Shown here in pieces: positions 35,201-43,400 of a stretch of DNA of 64,000 nucleotides. A model generated the notes under the pieces. That model was not told the DNA's origin, made no database searches, and saw only the letters and a list, made by a program, of their open reading frames with translations. The number at the start of each line of letters is the position of its first letter. Positions within the stretch are counted from its first letter, which is position 1. The stretch lies in NCBI GenBank assembly GCA_006247105.1, contig CM016927.1, positions 1,054,001 to 1,118,000 of the forward strand, given 5' to 3'. Made by a program: the position numbers and the translations under genes. This stretch comes from Giardia muris. Its lineage: Eukaryota; Fornicata; Diplomonadida; Hexamitidae.

Positions 35201-35870
35201 GAGTATGCCTTACTACACCTCGAAAGTCCTCCTCGCCTACTTCTGCGCGTTTGGGACAGATACCCTCGAAATCTTGACGGCCATCGCACCAGACTTCGCC
35301 ATTGCACTCTCCGAAGTCTCTCCTGAAACGGGCGAGGGCTTTGCAAACGAGTGCCATGTATTGAGTGCCCTGCTCAACCTGATTGCAAGCCTGGGTGTTC
35401 TTTGTACAGAAGGGAACCTCCCCGCGTTTGTCCATGCGTCTCAGCACCTTTTGAGTACTCTGAAGGCAGACCCTTGTCCGGTCTATCTATACCCCGTTCC
35501 CGTGTGCCTCGTCATCTGTCTGGAGGCTCTCTTACTCAACGGGTATTTGCTCCCACTCTCCGTGGACCCCGAGGCGCCGAAGGACGAGGCCACTGTCCTT
35601 CAGGAGAACGTCACAGAGGTGATCACGACGACTCTCGCGAAGGTTTGCCGCATGTACCTCTCCCAGATCCCCGACGACTTCGTTCCCGAGCAGCACGACC
35701 TTTGCAACATCGCCTGCTTGATGCAGGGGACGGTGCTCCTCCAGCGGGAGATTCGCATGTCTCCCCCCCTCGCCGAGGAGATCCACTCCGTCTTCGAGCA
35801 AGTCGCGCGTGCGACGCCGGCCCTCGCAAGCGTCCCTGGACTCGCCCAGTATTATGAGAAGATACGGTAA
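32259..35870 (+). CDS. Large disordered/coiled-coil protein with novel helical C-terminal domain, paralogue B (1203 aa)
   Basis: Starts MPPLTSQFARQRVNVGRL after 'cgcaaaaat'. The first 400 residues are basic to S/P-rich and include a Tyr/Ser/Glu repeat near residue 110 (encoded by a 15-bp DNA repeat). A strong coiled coil spans about residues 410-500 (ERYRAMRAEKKELEKQLG, then LESTKAEMRAEFRHI). A long acidic, proline-containing linker follows. Residues about 907-1203 form the helical domain shared with the preceding gene: FWSMPYYT, LLAYFCAFG, then VPVCLVICLEALLLNGYLL. The two genes are an old tandem duplication with well-separated N-terminal sequences. An AGTGAAC poly(A)-like signal follows at 35908. 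Confidence 0.8.
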   Translation: MPPLTSQFARQRVNVGRLADYDADPHGGLRTRQSRIPSRQPQPRGSSARRPPQNSVREREAAPTHTAPSYSRRSTGQWSTKRTQRAIGPVTRERQPARRPTIPEESYSESYYSESYYSDSGVSDDAARGVEPSKGGYMLLDDLLGLLKSESTNVPGNRELSEQNFESVVHQSLSSSHTLAESEVNAPISMIGSSRARSVESSAIMAAGPNITLPGTTRPQPTTTNFIEHNRLMASHPYNAANNRQVVAVKKGSNSHSNVQVFVPEPPQAQAGVRKSSTHTPDISIIAGEKADQGAGPLNSSAISASGSRPNSAHAPEPEKPVKKFTLLKNSVRYRQLLEQADGAITVTQNGGAIRPSSGSSRRPTTIHMPMNAPGSSKRSDTPPQEAMLQSLVQSISSPSTNVTDILSTFKERYRAMRAEKKELEKQLGELRQTLGMERVELQSARQQIEHLESTKAEMRAEFRHILDEKEKLICQLSIALEHANKAQSSFTEYAASSSRLSCDQDAVYRDAYARARTEVLRELKESGLIQADTPIQGISEKKPVPTGSETTGRKPPVTGGVDESSADEHPRPDVSKANTDLNMPEMYTMHKSRSSSAPTRESSISQQPLQPEDPLESVDVTRSSEARSKPLSSQEPVDASISSTDVHTGELKQPRSATLSESPHGSGESPKKHVVIVSPKRSATGRSSDTDNFVDDWETELPAKRGHQPERGLPPFARTVAPGETKHEEVFAQSKSTTPSTVEYPPDFSEDLSGTDSDRSTEGRGQAQMPSIAPAPILEPAPAPEPKSVPIVERDFIAPPAKKSAEAIETVITTAEDAPSNPDSSVREESAFKIKRPVPEMLPASDSDLSFVQAVPDISCLMAETSVQNLSMLPTPASMSLMPTTDERTASEMLRSGPADLPTEAVVDMLVEDTYYGNFIPVFMNIAEFPEGGEALCQLGVNIANCIYANASIELNSISQATELSAELLALINDQMSVFWSMPYYTSKVLLAYFCAFGTDTLEILTAIAPDFAIALSEVSPETGEGFANECHVLSALLNLIASLGVLCTEGNLPAFVHASQHLLSTLKADPCPVYLYPVPVCLVICLEALLLNGYLLPLSVDPEAPKDEATVLQENVTEVITTTLAKVCRMYLSQIPDDFVPEQHDLCNIACLMQGTVLLQREIRMSPPLAEEIHSVFEQVARATPALASVPGLAQYYEKIR
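32577..32615 (+). repeat. 15-bp tandem repeat encoding Tyr/Ser/Glu units
   Basis: Two near-identical 15-bp units (tatagtgagagctac and tatagtgagagctat) and a partial third (tatagcgac) encode the YSESYYSESYYSDS region of paralogue B. The units differ only at synonymous or single positions, which suggests recent local expansion. Confidence 0.75.
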
Positions 35871-35907
35871 TATTTTCGAGAGAATCAGAAGAAGAGAAGA
35901 ATAGCAA

Positions 35908-35914
35908 AGTGAAC
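35908..35914 (+). terminator. Putative poly(A) signal AGTGAAC
   Basis: Matches the Giardia AGTRAAY polyadenylation signal 37 bp after the stop of paralogue B and lies in the convergent gap before Sec61 gamma. Confidence 0.5.
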
Positions 35915-35953
35915 GGGGACGTGGACGACGACGCATTTACAATGGAGATGAGC

Positions 35954-36172
35954 TCATACGGCTGCACCAGACCCGGCCAGGAGGCGGAAAATGGGGTAGC
36001 TAATGGTCTTGATGATGAATCCGGTCACACCAATCGCTAGGACCCCGATGCTCGTGGAGATCGCCAGCTTCCGGACCTCCGCACCCGTCGGCTTCTCGCA
36101 GCCGTTCCAGAAGCGCCTTCCGCTGGATACCCAGGCCGATGCACTGCGTACAAGAGATGCATGCTCGGACAT
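35954..36172 (-). CDS. SEC61G: Protein transport protein Sec61 subunit gamma
   Basis: A 72-aa tail-anchored protein of the SecE/Sec61 gamma family. The amphipathic segment KPTGAEVRKLAISTSIGVLA corresponds to KPxxxEFxKIAxxTAIG of the family. It is followed by a single membrane span (GVLAIGVTGFIIKTISYPI) and a short C-terminus. The normal length is about 68 residues. It clamps the Sec61 translocon in the ER membrane. Its ATG is directly preceded by seven A residues on its strand. It diverges from the ArfGAP across 18 bp. Confidence 0.92.
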   Translation of the reverse strand: MSEHASLVRSASAWVSSGRRFWNGCEKPTGAEVRKLAISTSIGVLAIGVTGFIIKTISYPIFRLLAGSGAAV

Positions 36173-36190
36173 TTTTTTGGGTCTACAAAA
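36173..36190. promoter_or_regulatory. 18-bp divergent spacer (Sec61 gamma / ArfGAP)
   Basis: Nearly symmetrical: a T7 tract abuts the Sec61 gamma start, and A5 abuts the ArfGAP ATG, with only 'gggtctac' between. It is the clearest example in the window of a minimal bidirectional promoter with one A-tract per start codon. Confidence 0.6.
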
Positions 36191-37378
36191 ATGACAGAGA
36201 GGGAGCTGCAGCGCATCAAGAACGCCCTAGACGCCCTCCGCCGCCAGCCCTGCAACAAGCAGTGCGCCGACTGTAGGTCCCTGAGCACCCCGTACGTCAA
36301 CCTGAGCTTCGGAACCTTCGTTTGTGCCCGCTGCGCAGGCGTCCATCGAGAATTTGGTCACAAGGTGAAGTCCATCTCCAATAGCGTCTTCAAAATGGAG
36401 GAGGTCCAGGCCATCGGAGGCAACGAAGTGGACAAGCAGACCTATCTCCCCTATTGGTCCGAACAGATCTTTCGTCTTCCCGAGGCTGGAAACGAGGATA
36501 CTCCAAGAGTACGCGAGTTCATCCGATCCAAGTACGTCGAAAAACGCTTCTGTGCGGAACAGCCCGCGGTAGGGATACCAGGAGGCTCTGCACCAGCGGA
36601 AGTCCCATCTTTCGCTTGTGCCCCTGGTATCTCCAATACTTACGTGCCTTCTCATGCGGCGGCTCCCGTATCAACGGGGGCACCACCACACTTCGGGATG
36701 GGACTTCCTCAGCCGGCCCACGGGCTTGGTTTCCCGAACTCTCAACCTCCTTTTGGAGCGACTTCGACCGCTCCTGCATTTCTCCATGCACCACCACAAT
36801 CAGCCACTATCGTTCCTGGATTTGCCCCCATGCAGATGCCTGCGCCTACGGCGACACAGCCGATGCCTGGAATGAGGCCAATGGTACCAGCTCCCGCACC
36901 CCAGCCTGTTCAACCCGCCTTTCAGACGATGGCCCCGATGCAACAAGGAATCATGCAGCCTTCTTTACCGGTGTCGAATGCGGCGCAACCGATGGGTCTT
37001 AATGCAATACCTCAGCCAGTCCCACAGGTTCAACCGGCTGTTCCCATTGCCGCACCACCACAGCCCCCACCGGTGGCTCCTGTTGCCCCGGTAGTTCCGG
37101 TGGCTCCCATGGCACCCGTCGCGCAACCCCCTCTCATGCAGCAGTTCTTCCAGCAAGCAGTTCCAGTCCAGCCCGTTCCTACTGCTTCTACTGTTCCTGC
37201 CGCGCCAGCCGTCCCACAGGTTCAGGTGGCCGCTCCACCCATGCCCATGGTGCCTCCAGCACAGACGATGCCTCCTCCAACAACAATGGCACCGTCGACT
37301 CTGATGCCCCCGAGCATTCCGCAGGCGCAAACATTGGGCCCACCGACGAACAATTTCAACGCTCTGTTGGATTTCTGA
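36191..37378 (+). CDS. ArfGAP zinc-finger protein, AGFG/Gts1-like
   Basis: A 395-aa protein with an N-terminal ArfGAP domain: CADC, 16 residues, CARC (residues about 22-45), then HKVKSISNSVFKMEEVQAIGGNE and a C-terminal helix VREFIRSKYVEKRF. The VKSIS/GNE spacing and SKYVEKRF are typical of the AGFG/Gts1 group. The arginine finger expected shortly after the second CxxC pair may be the R of GVHREFG. From residue 130 the protein is a low-complexity P/A/M/V/Q stretch with PVAPVVPVAP-like runs, ending NNFNALLDF. It would promote GTP hydrolysis on Arf and bind coat or EH-type partners. The stop is 1 bp from the Spc25 start. Confidence 0.85.
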   Translation: MTERELQRIKNALDALRRQPCNKQCADCRSLSTPYVNLSFGTFVCARCAGVHREFGHKVKSISNSVFKMEEVQAIGGNEVDKQTYLPYWSEQIFRLPEAGNEDTPRVREFIRSKYVEKRFCAEQPAVGIPGGSAPAEVPSFACAPGISNTYVPSHAAAPVSTGAPPHFGMGLPQPAHGLGFPNSQPPFGATSTAPAFLHAPPQSATIVPGFAPMQMPAPTATQPMPGMRPMVPAPAPQPVQPAFQTMAPMQQGIMQPSLPVSNAAQPMGLNAIPQPVPQVQPAVPIAAPPQPPPVAPVAPVVPVAPMAPVAQPPLMQQFFQQAVPVQPVPTASTVPAAPAVPQVQVAAPPMPMVPPAQTMPPPTTMAPSTLMPPSIPQAQTLGPPTNNFNALLDF

Positions 37379-37379
37379 A

Positions 37380-38072
37380 ATGTCTGAGGAGGCGCTCGAG
37401 ACCCGGGTAAACCAGCTTGTTCGGACGCTCGATGCGTACTCCTGTGCGCAGATGGCCGCGACGCTGAAGGCCAGCACGGACTACAACACGTTTGTCGAGG
37501 AGAAGGTCAATGGAATTAGGATCGTAGTTCAGGAGCAGCTCGAGGCCTTGAAGCACGAGCGGGACGTCGAGGCGGTCTCTGGGGAGACGAGCCGGGAGGA
37601 GCAAGCGTTAAAGAGGCAGATCGAGGAGTTACGCCAGTCTCTCAACCAATTGAACGTTAGTTATCGTTCTTTACGAGACAAGCAGGAGCGTATGAAGGAG
37701 GAGCAGGAGGCAGCGGCGGCGTTGGCGGCGAGTCAGACACCTGAGGGGAGTGCGATGGCCGAGGCGATGAAGGACGTACGCTGGCGTCTTAGGAACTACG
37801 AGCGGATGCTGCGGATGCACATCGCACACAATGGAACGCGCCTCCGGGTGACCTTCACCGGGATCCATCCCCAGGTCTCCGAGAAGGAGTATTTCGTCGA
37901 GTTCGAGCTCAGTGGAGACGTGTATGACGTAGTCGACAAGACGTGCGAACTGGATAACCTGAACCTCTTCCTCGCGGACGCGGACATGACCGGGAACTTC
38001 CCCCTGCTCCTTCGGCGGATCCGTCAGCTCTTTGTTCAGCTTGCTGAGGGTGAGGTGGACGGTGATAAATAA
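37380..38072 (+). CDS. SPC25: Kinetochore protein Spc25
   Basis: A 230-aa protein. Residues about 60-140 form a coiled coil (EEQALKRQIEELRQSLNQL, KQERMKEEQE). The C-terminal 95 residues form the RWD-like globular domain of Spc25: WRLRNYERMLRMHIAHNG, RLRVTFTGIHPQVSEKEYFV, then a loop and NFPLLLRRIRQLFVQLA. The motif of an initial helix, an FxFTxIxP strand and a final helix matches the family. It would pair with Spc24 and connect the Ndc80/Nuf2 rod to the inner kinetochore. The ATG comes one base after the ArfGAP stop, so its promoter lies in the ArfGAP coding sequence. Confidence 0.8.
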   Translation: MSEEALETRVNQLVRTLDAYSCAQMAATLKASTDYNTFVEEKVNGIRIVVQEQLEALKHERDVEAVSGETSREEQALKRQIEELRQSLNQLNVSYRSLRDKQERMKEEQEAAAALAASQTPEGSAMAEAMKDVRWRLRNYERMLRMHIAHNGTRLRVTFTGIHPQVSEKEYFVEFELSGDVYDVVDKTCELDNLNLFLADADMTGNFPLLLRRIRQLFVQLAEGEVDGDK

Positions 38073-38085
38073 ATATCTTCTGCAG

Positions 38086-40401
38086 ATGGAGCTCCCGACC
38101 TTAGCGTCTCACGCCCGTTGGGACCCGGCCGGGCACTTAGTGGAGGTGGAGGCACAGGTCGATGCCCTTCGGAACCAGCTCGATCTAATCAAGGCTGGTG
38201 CCTCAGTGACCAACAACGACCTCTTTCTGAATCTCCTGCATTTCTCCGGGCGTGCTTGCGGGATCCCCGCATACAAGAAACTCTTCGCTCCGCTTGCGGC
38301 TGACTTGTTTGCGTTCAGCGAGCAGTATTTGTTATCATTGGAACCCGATATTCGTCTTGCTCTTATTCGTGTCACCATTCTCTTCTCAAAGGCAGGGCTA
38401 GTGGTCACGACAGACCCTGCCGCCCTTCGTCTGTATACTGGACTTCTTCGCCTCCAAGACAAATCCATTCGAACACTCGCCTTATCCCACTTATCCGCGG
38501 CTCTGGAACAGGATGGCGGACGTTCCGAGCGTTCCACCTTAGCGTTTCTCGCGGGGACGATCCGCACCGCGAGCCCGGTCCTCACCCTGAAGATCATCCA
38601 GTTGGTGTGCGAGCTCTATCGTAAGGGAGTCTGGGAGGATGAGCTGGCGATGGCTTTCCTCATTGACGCGCTCTACTGGACGAAGGATAAGCGTATCTCC
38701 ATCTACATCTTCACCTTCCTCATTGGGGAGCAGGGCTCTGCAGAGGCAGATACCGACGATGAGGAGTTGGAGGTTGACGGGAAGAAGAAGACTCGAGCCG
38801 AGATGCGAGCCGAGATCCAACAGGAACTGAAGCACCTCATGTCCGTGTCTAACTTTGCGGGAAACCAGATTCGTAACAGGAAGAACATCTGCGCGTTGAA
38901 GAAGCGCCTCCGGAATCTATCCGAAGACGGGTCAGCGCGTGCCCCACCACGCATTGGAGCAGTCCACCCCTTTGATAACGTCCGTGACCCCTACACTTTC
39001 GTCGAGCGGACCATCTCGAAGTATCTTCAGAAGTCGGTCTCCTTCCGCCTTCGACTGCTATGTATGGACTGCCTCTCGAGATTCATTGGACATCACTCGT
39101 TGGAGGTTTCCCAGTTCTTCCATGGGCTTCTTCGTTATCTTCAACCCAACCAGCCCGAGGTTACGAAGGTGCTCGAGTATTTAGTGATGGCGACGCATGC
39201 CTCGTCGTCTCCGGACGACCTACTTGTCGTCGTCCAAGCCATCGCTCACGAGTTCATCCACAGCGGTTCTAACGATTACCTCATGACCGTCGGGCTCAAC
39301 ACTATTACCGAACTGTGTCGGCGCTGTCCCACATGCCTGACGTCGACCGAGAAGGGACGGGAGTTACTCGTAGAACTCATCGGCTACACCAAAGAGTCCG
39401 GGATCTCGACCTCATATACGAACCAGAGAGGCCGAACGACTAGTACCTCCCGCAAGGGCGTTAGCGCCGCCGCACGCGGCCTTTTAAACCTCTACCGCGA
39501 GGTCGCCCCCGAGGTTATACCACGGCAGTTCCACAATAGAGATAGTGCGATCCTCATGCAACAATTGAAACGTATCGACACTCTCGGTGATGAGCCGGAA
39601 GAGGATGAGAGTTCGGCCGCCTCCAATACCCTTCTACGCCTAGTCCCATCCAACCAAGCGGATAAGTTATCTGCACATGGACTTCTTAAGGACTTCTCCC
39701 GTGCAAATCTAGCCAAGATCCTTAACGAGGATACGCTTGAGGATTCCGATGGCCCTGTATCGAAGCACCAGCTCAAAAGGGCACCTCTCGAGCGGAAGAA
39801 GTATGGGAAGCTTCTCAAGATCTGCCGCCAAAAGGGTTTACGAATACCGGAGGACAAGCTCGAAAGGATGTGCGAGCTCTTCGGCCCAATGGACGAGTAC
39901 GGGAATCTTGTCTCCGCCCTCTCCTTTGATGAGGAGTCGGAGGAGTATAGCGAGCATGATGAAGAACTAGAAGAGGAAAGAGAGGAAGAGGAGGAGTCCG
40001 CAATCCCCTTACAGTCCCGTCGTCTTCTAACAGACGAAGAGCTCGTGACGGTCGCGAGTCACATCGCCCCCGCCAACATGAACGAGTTCGACCTCGAGTC
40101 TTTCGTTGCAAAACCGAAGCTCACCCGTGAGGAACGGATAGCACGAGTCATGGCCACTCGAAGTGCGCTCGCACACAAGGAGAGCCACTGGTCGGATAGC
40201 ATCTCGCGGAAGCTTGCAAGCTACCAATCTCTCACCAACGTCCAAAAGCAGAAGGTTACGAAGAATGCCTTGATGCTCCTCTATAGCCAGAAGGTCCGCA
40301 ACAAGCGGGGGCGCAGCCAGAGGGAGAAGGAGTACGTCGCGCGGATGCACGCTCGGAATAGGAGGCGCGGGATCGCTAAGAAGATTGTCTTCAAGAAGTA
40401 A
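38086..40401 (+). CDS. SDA1: SDA1 homologue, ribosome biogenesis factor
   Basis: A 771-aa protein. The N-terminal half is a helical solenoid with SDA1-like segments (LNLLHFSGRACG, EPDIRLALIRVTILFSKAGLV, LLRLQDKSIRTLALSHL). The middle is acidic (SEEYSEHDEELEEEREEEEE). The C-terminus has the conserved basic block: LTREERIARVMATR and KNALMLLYSQKVRNKRGRSQREKEY, ending RRRGIAKKIVFKK. SDA1 acts in the nucleolus/nucleus in 60S subunit maturation and export. The ATG at 38086 follows 'aaataaatatcttctgcag'; the longer frame overlaps Spc25. AGTAAAG overlaps the stop codon. Confidence 0.88.
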   Translation: MELPTLASHARWDPAGHLVEVEAQVDALRNQLDLIKAGASVTNNDLFLNLLHFSGRACGIPAYKKLFAPLAADLFAFSEQYLLSLEPDIRLALIRVTILFSKAGLVVTTDPAALRLYTGLLRLQDKSIRTLALSHLSAALEQDGGRSERSTLAFLAGTIRTASPVLTLKIIQLVCELYRKGVWEDELAMAFLIDALYWTKDKRISIYIFTFLIGEQGSAEADTDDEELEVDGKKKTRAEMRAEIQQELKHLMSVSNFAGNQIRNRKNICALKKRLRNLSEDGSARAPPRIGAVHPFDNVRDPYTFVERTISKYLQKSVSFRLRLLCMDCLSRFIGHHSLEVSQFFHGLLRYLQPNQPEVTKVLEYLVMATHASSSPDDLLVVVQAIAHEFIHSGSNDYLMTVGLNTITELCRRCPTCLTSTEKGRELLVELIGYTKESGISTSYTNQRGRTTSTSRKGVSAAARGLLNLYREVAPEVIPRQFHNRDSAILMQQLKRIDTLGDEPEEDESSAASNTLLRLVPSNQADKLSAHGLLKDFSRANLAKILNEDTLEDSDGPVSKHQLKRAPLERKKYGKLLKICRQKGLRIPEDKLERMCELFGPMDEYGNLVSALSFDEESEEYSEHDEELEEEREEEEESAIPLQSRRLLTDEELVTVASHIAPANMNEFDLESFVAKPKLTREERIARVMATRSALAHKESHWSDSISRKLASYQSLTNVQKQKVTKNALMLLYSQKVRNKRGRSQREKEYVARMHARNRRRGIAKKIVFKK

Positions 40402-40417
40402 AGCAAAAAGAGTGAAT
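40397..40417 (+). terminator. Two poly(A)-like signals in the 14-bp gap
   Basis: AGTAAAG (40397-40403) overlaps the SDA1 stop, and AGTGAAT (40411-40417) overlaps the next gene's ATG. Both match the Giardia AGTRAAY signal. End formation of SDA1 and initiation of the ankyrin-kinase gene therefore share the same bases. Confidence 0.55.
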
Positions 40418-43400
40418 GGGCGATCTACTCGAAGCCGTCCAATCGAAGGACCTCGGGATGGTGCGTAGGTCCTTACGTGACGTCGGGAAGACTGACGATT
40501 TGGGTAGAACGGCACTGATGATGGCTGTTTTGTCACACTTCCAAGATGCTATCCCCATCCTCCTCCCTTTCGAGGCACGCATGAGCGATAAGAATGGACT
40601 CACTGCTCTCATGCATGCAGCCCGTCAGGGGAATGTGCCATTTGTCAAAGAGCTTCTATGCGAAGCTGGAATGGTAACCGCAGAAGATTACGATCAGCTT
40701 CCAAAGGGAACCACGGCACTGATGATGGCCGCCAGAGGAGGCTTGAATATGATCGTCGAGCAGCTACTTCCCTACGAATGTGGACTTAAGGACTCAAAGG
40801 GCCATGACGCACTCTGGTATGCCGTGAACTGTCCCCGTCTAGAGAATGATCAATGGCTACCACGTGACTACTCTGCGGTTATTGAATTACTAGGGGGTAG
40901 CACTGGAATGGAGCCTACTTCTCGCCAAGACCCTCCTCCTGTTTCCCCTAACGTCCAGAGCATGCTAGAGGCCTTAACTCCCGCAAAAGTTGGTGATCAG
41001 CAGCAAGCATGGAACAAGGAGTCTCCATCCAAGGAGACAATCGCCACTAGAGTGCCCAACTCCACGGCCCATGAACTCTGTGGTAATCGTCAGAAACGAG
41101 GCCAGGAATATTGTATGGAGGCCAAGAATGCTTCCGAAAGGAGACCAACCCGTACTCGGCTCATGATCGCAGCGTACCATGGACGTGTCGATGACGTCGA
41201 GAAGTACCTGAAACAAGCTGGCAGGCAGGACTATCGTCACCTGACAGCTTTGATGTATGCGATAATCGCTGGACACACTGAGTGTGTCAGGCTTCTTGCT
41301 CCCCTTGAGGCACACATTCAAATGCCAGATGGCTGGACAGCTTTCGATGAAGCCAGAAGACAGAATAATGAAGAGCTCGTTAGGATTCTAGCTAAGTATG
41401 ACGTCGGAAATACCGGTCTCCTCGACACATCGGAGAGGAGTTCACATGCAACAAGTGTTTCATCTCAGCCTCCACAAGTTCAACAATCGGGTTCTCACTA
41501 TCTGCAGGATGAGGCGTCCCCCAGCCGTCCTCTGAAGGGCCCTCACGCAACTCCAGTGGATCGGGGACAAAGATATGCACGTTATAATCCCCTGACGAGC
41601 GAAGAATCTTCGGACAACAGTCTGTATCAACAGAATCCGATGGCTGTCACGACAAGCCCATATCCGAAGAAGAACGGAGATAGGATGGATATCTCTCCCA
41701 ATGGGCGGGTTAAGTGGGAAGGCAGAACTCAGGCACCTCACGCTGAAACAGATATGGGATCAGCAAACTATCATGATCGATCTGAGACACGGAAGGGACG
41801 TATGGATCAGGCTAAAGAGGATCTTTCCCCCCACATCTGTCCTGAAGGTGAGAAACAACGGAACAAAGCTCGTATTGATCAGTTTTCTGCAGGAGTTAGG
41901 CCTCATCAAGAGCTATCTTCCTCTTTCAAGAGTACGCGCACTGAAGCAGAACGGAATCATCTCCGGGCGAATCAAGAAATCAACCTCCTCAAACAGCAAC
42001 TCCAGAAGGCCAACGAAGAGACAAAGAAGTATCGGGAAATGTATGAGACCCTGAATTGGAGAGCACGGGAGGCCGAGAAGAGCCTTGCCGAGGCGAGGGA
42101 AGAGAACACTTCTCTCAAAGTCCAGCTCACTGAGATGCAGAACACAACACTCAAGCAGGACAACAAGATCTTCCACCTACGCACAGAGAACACTTCTCTT
42201 CAGGAGCAGCCATCCTCCTCCAAGAAGGCGCAAGGAGAAGCAGAGGAGCGGCTCTCCCAGATGAATCAAGAGATATCCTCTTTCAAAGCCCAGCTCACCA
42301 AGACCAACGAAGAGAACGATGTCCTCCACAAACAGTTCGAGGACAGGGAACGACAGGACAAGGCTCAGATCGATCAGCTAACTGCAGAAGTCTCCTCCCT
42401 CAAACAACAGCTCGACAATGCCATCGATGAGTCCAAGAGGCATGCGAAGATGAACGAGGACCTCCAGAAGGCCTCTGACCAGAACCGAGCCCTCATCAAC
42501 GCCCTCACCACCGAGAAGGCGGCTCTTCAGGAGCAGCTCGCCAAGACCACTGAGGACCTCAAGAGAGCACTTGCAGACCAGAAGACCCAGAACCTCGCCC
42601 TCGAGAAGGAGGTTGCCCAATTGAGGACCGAGAGCCATGACATGAAGGACCTTCGGAGACGCCTCGAGGAGGTGGAGGAGGAGAAGAAGGTCCTCCTCCA
42701 GAACCTCGCTGCTGTCGGGGGCAGGCTTCCCCCTGCACGGGAGGACAGCTCTCTCATCTCATCTGCCACTTGGGGAGACCTCAACACACTCCGAAGGCAC
42801 CTCAACCAGGCGGGACAGAAGGACTCCTCAGGCATGACGGCCCTGATGCACGCCGCCTCCCGAGGCCAGACCGAGGTCGTCCGCCTTCTCCGGCCCCTCG
42901 AGGCCCGCCTCCAGGACGGGAGGGGATGGACGGCCCTGATGCATGCAGTGGGGGGAGGACACGAGGAGTGCGTCGGCCTCCTCCTCCTGGAGAGGGACCT
43001 GAAGGACGGAGAGGGCAGGACGGCAGAGGACGTCGCCAACGGCCTTCCCGACGGGGAGAGGAGGAGGATCACGCCTCTCCTCAGAAAGAAGGTCCAGCTC
43101 CCCGACCTTCCCGATGAGCTCTCGTCCTTCCAGCTTACGGGGAAGATCGGAAGGGGGGCCTTCGGGACCATCTTCTCCGCCTGGTCCGAGGAGCACGGGA
43201 ACTGCGCCCTGAAGGTCGTCGAGTACGAGGAGATGGAGAGGACGATCGTCGACTCCCTCCGAAGGGAGATGGGGACCATCCCCTCCCTCGAGCACTCCCA
43301 CGTCCTCCGCTACCACCGGGTGCACGACGACCCGGACAACGGGACCGCCTACCTCGTGATGGACTGGTGCTCCGGGATGCTCCTCGACGAGGTCCGGGGG

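Noticed and set aside
42527..43279. 250-codon minus-strand frame in the G/C-rich part of the ankyrin-kinase gene
   Set aside because: Ser/Arg/Pro-rich shadow of the kinase and ankyrin coding sequence.
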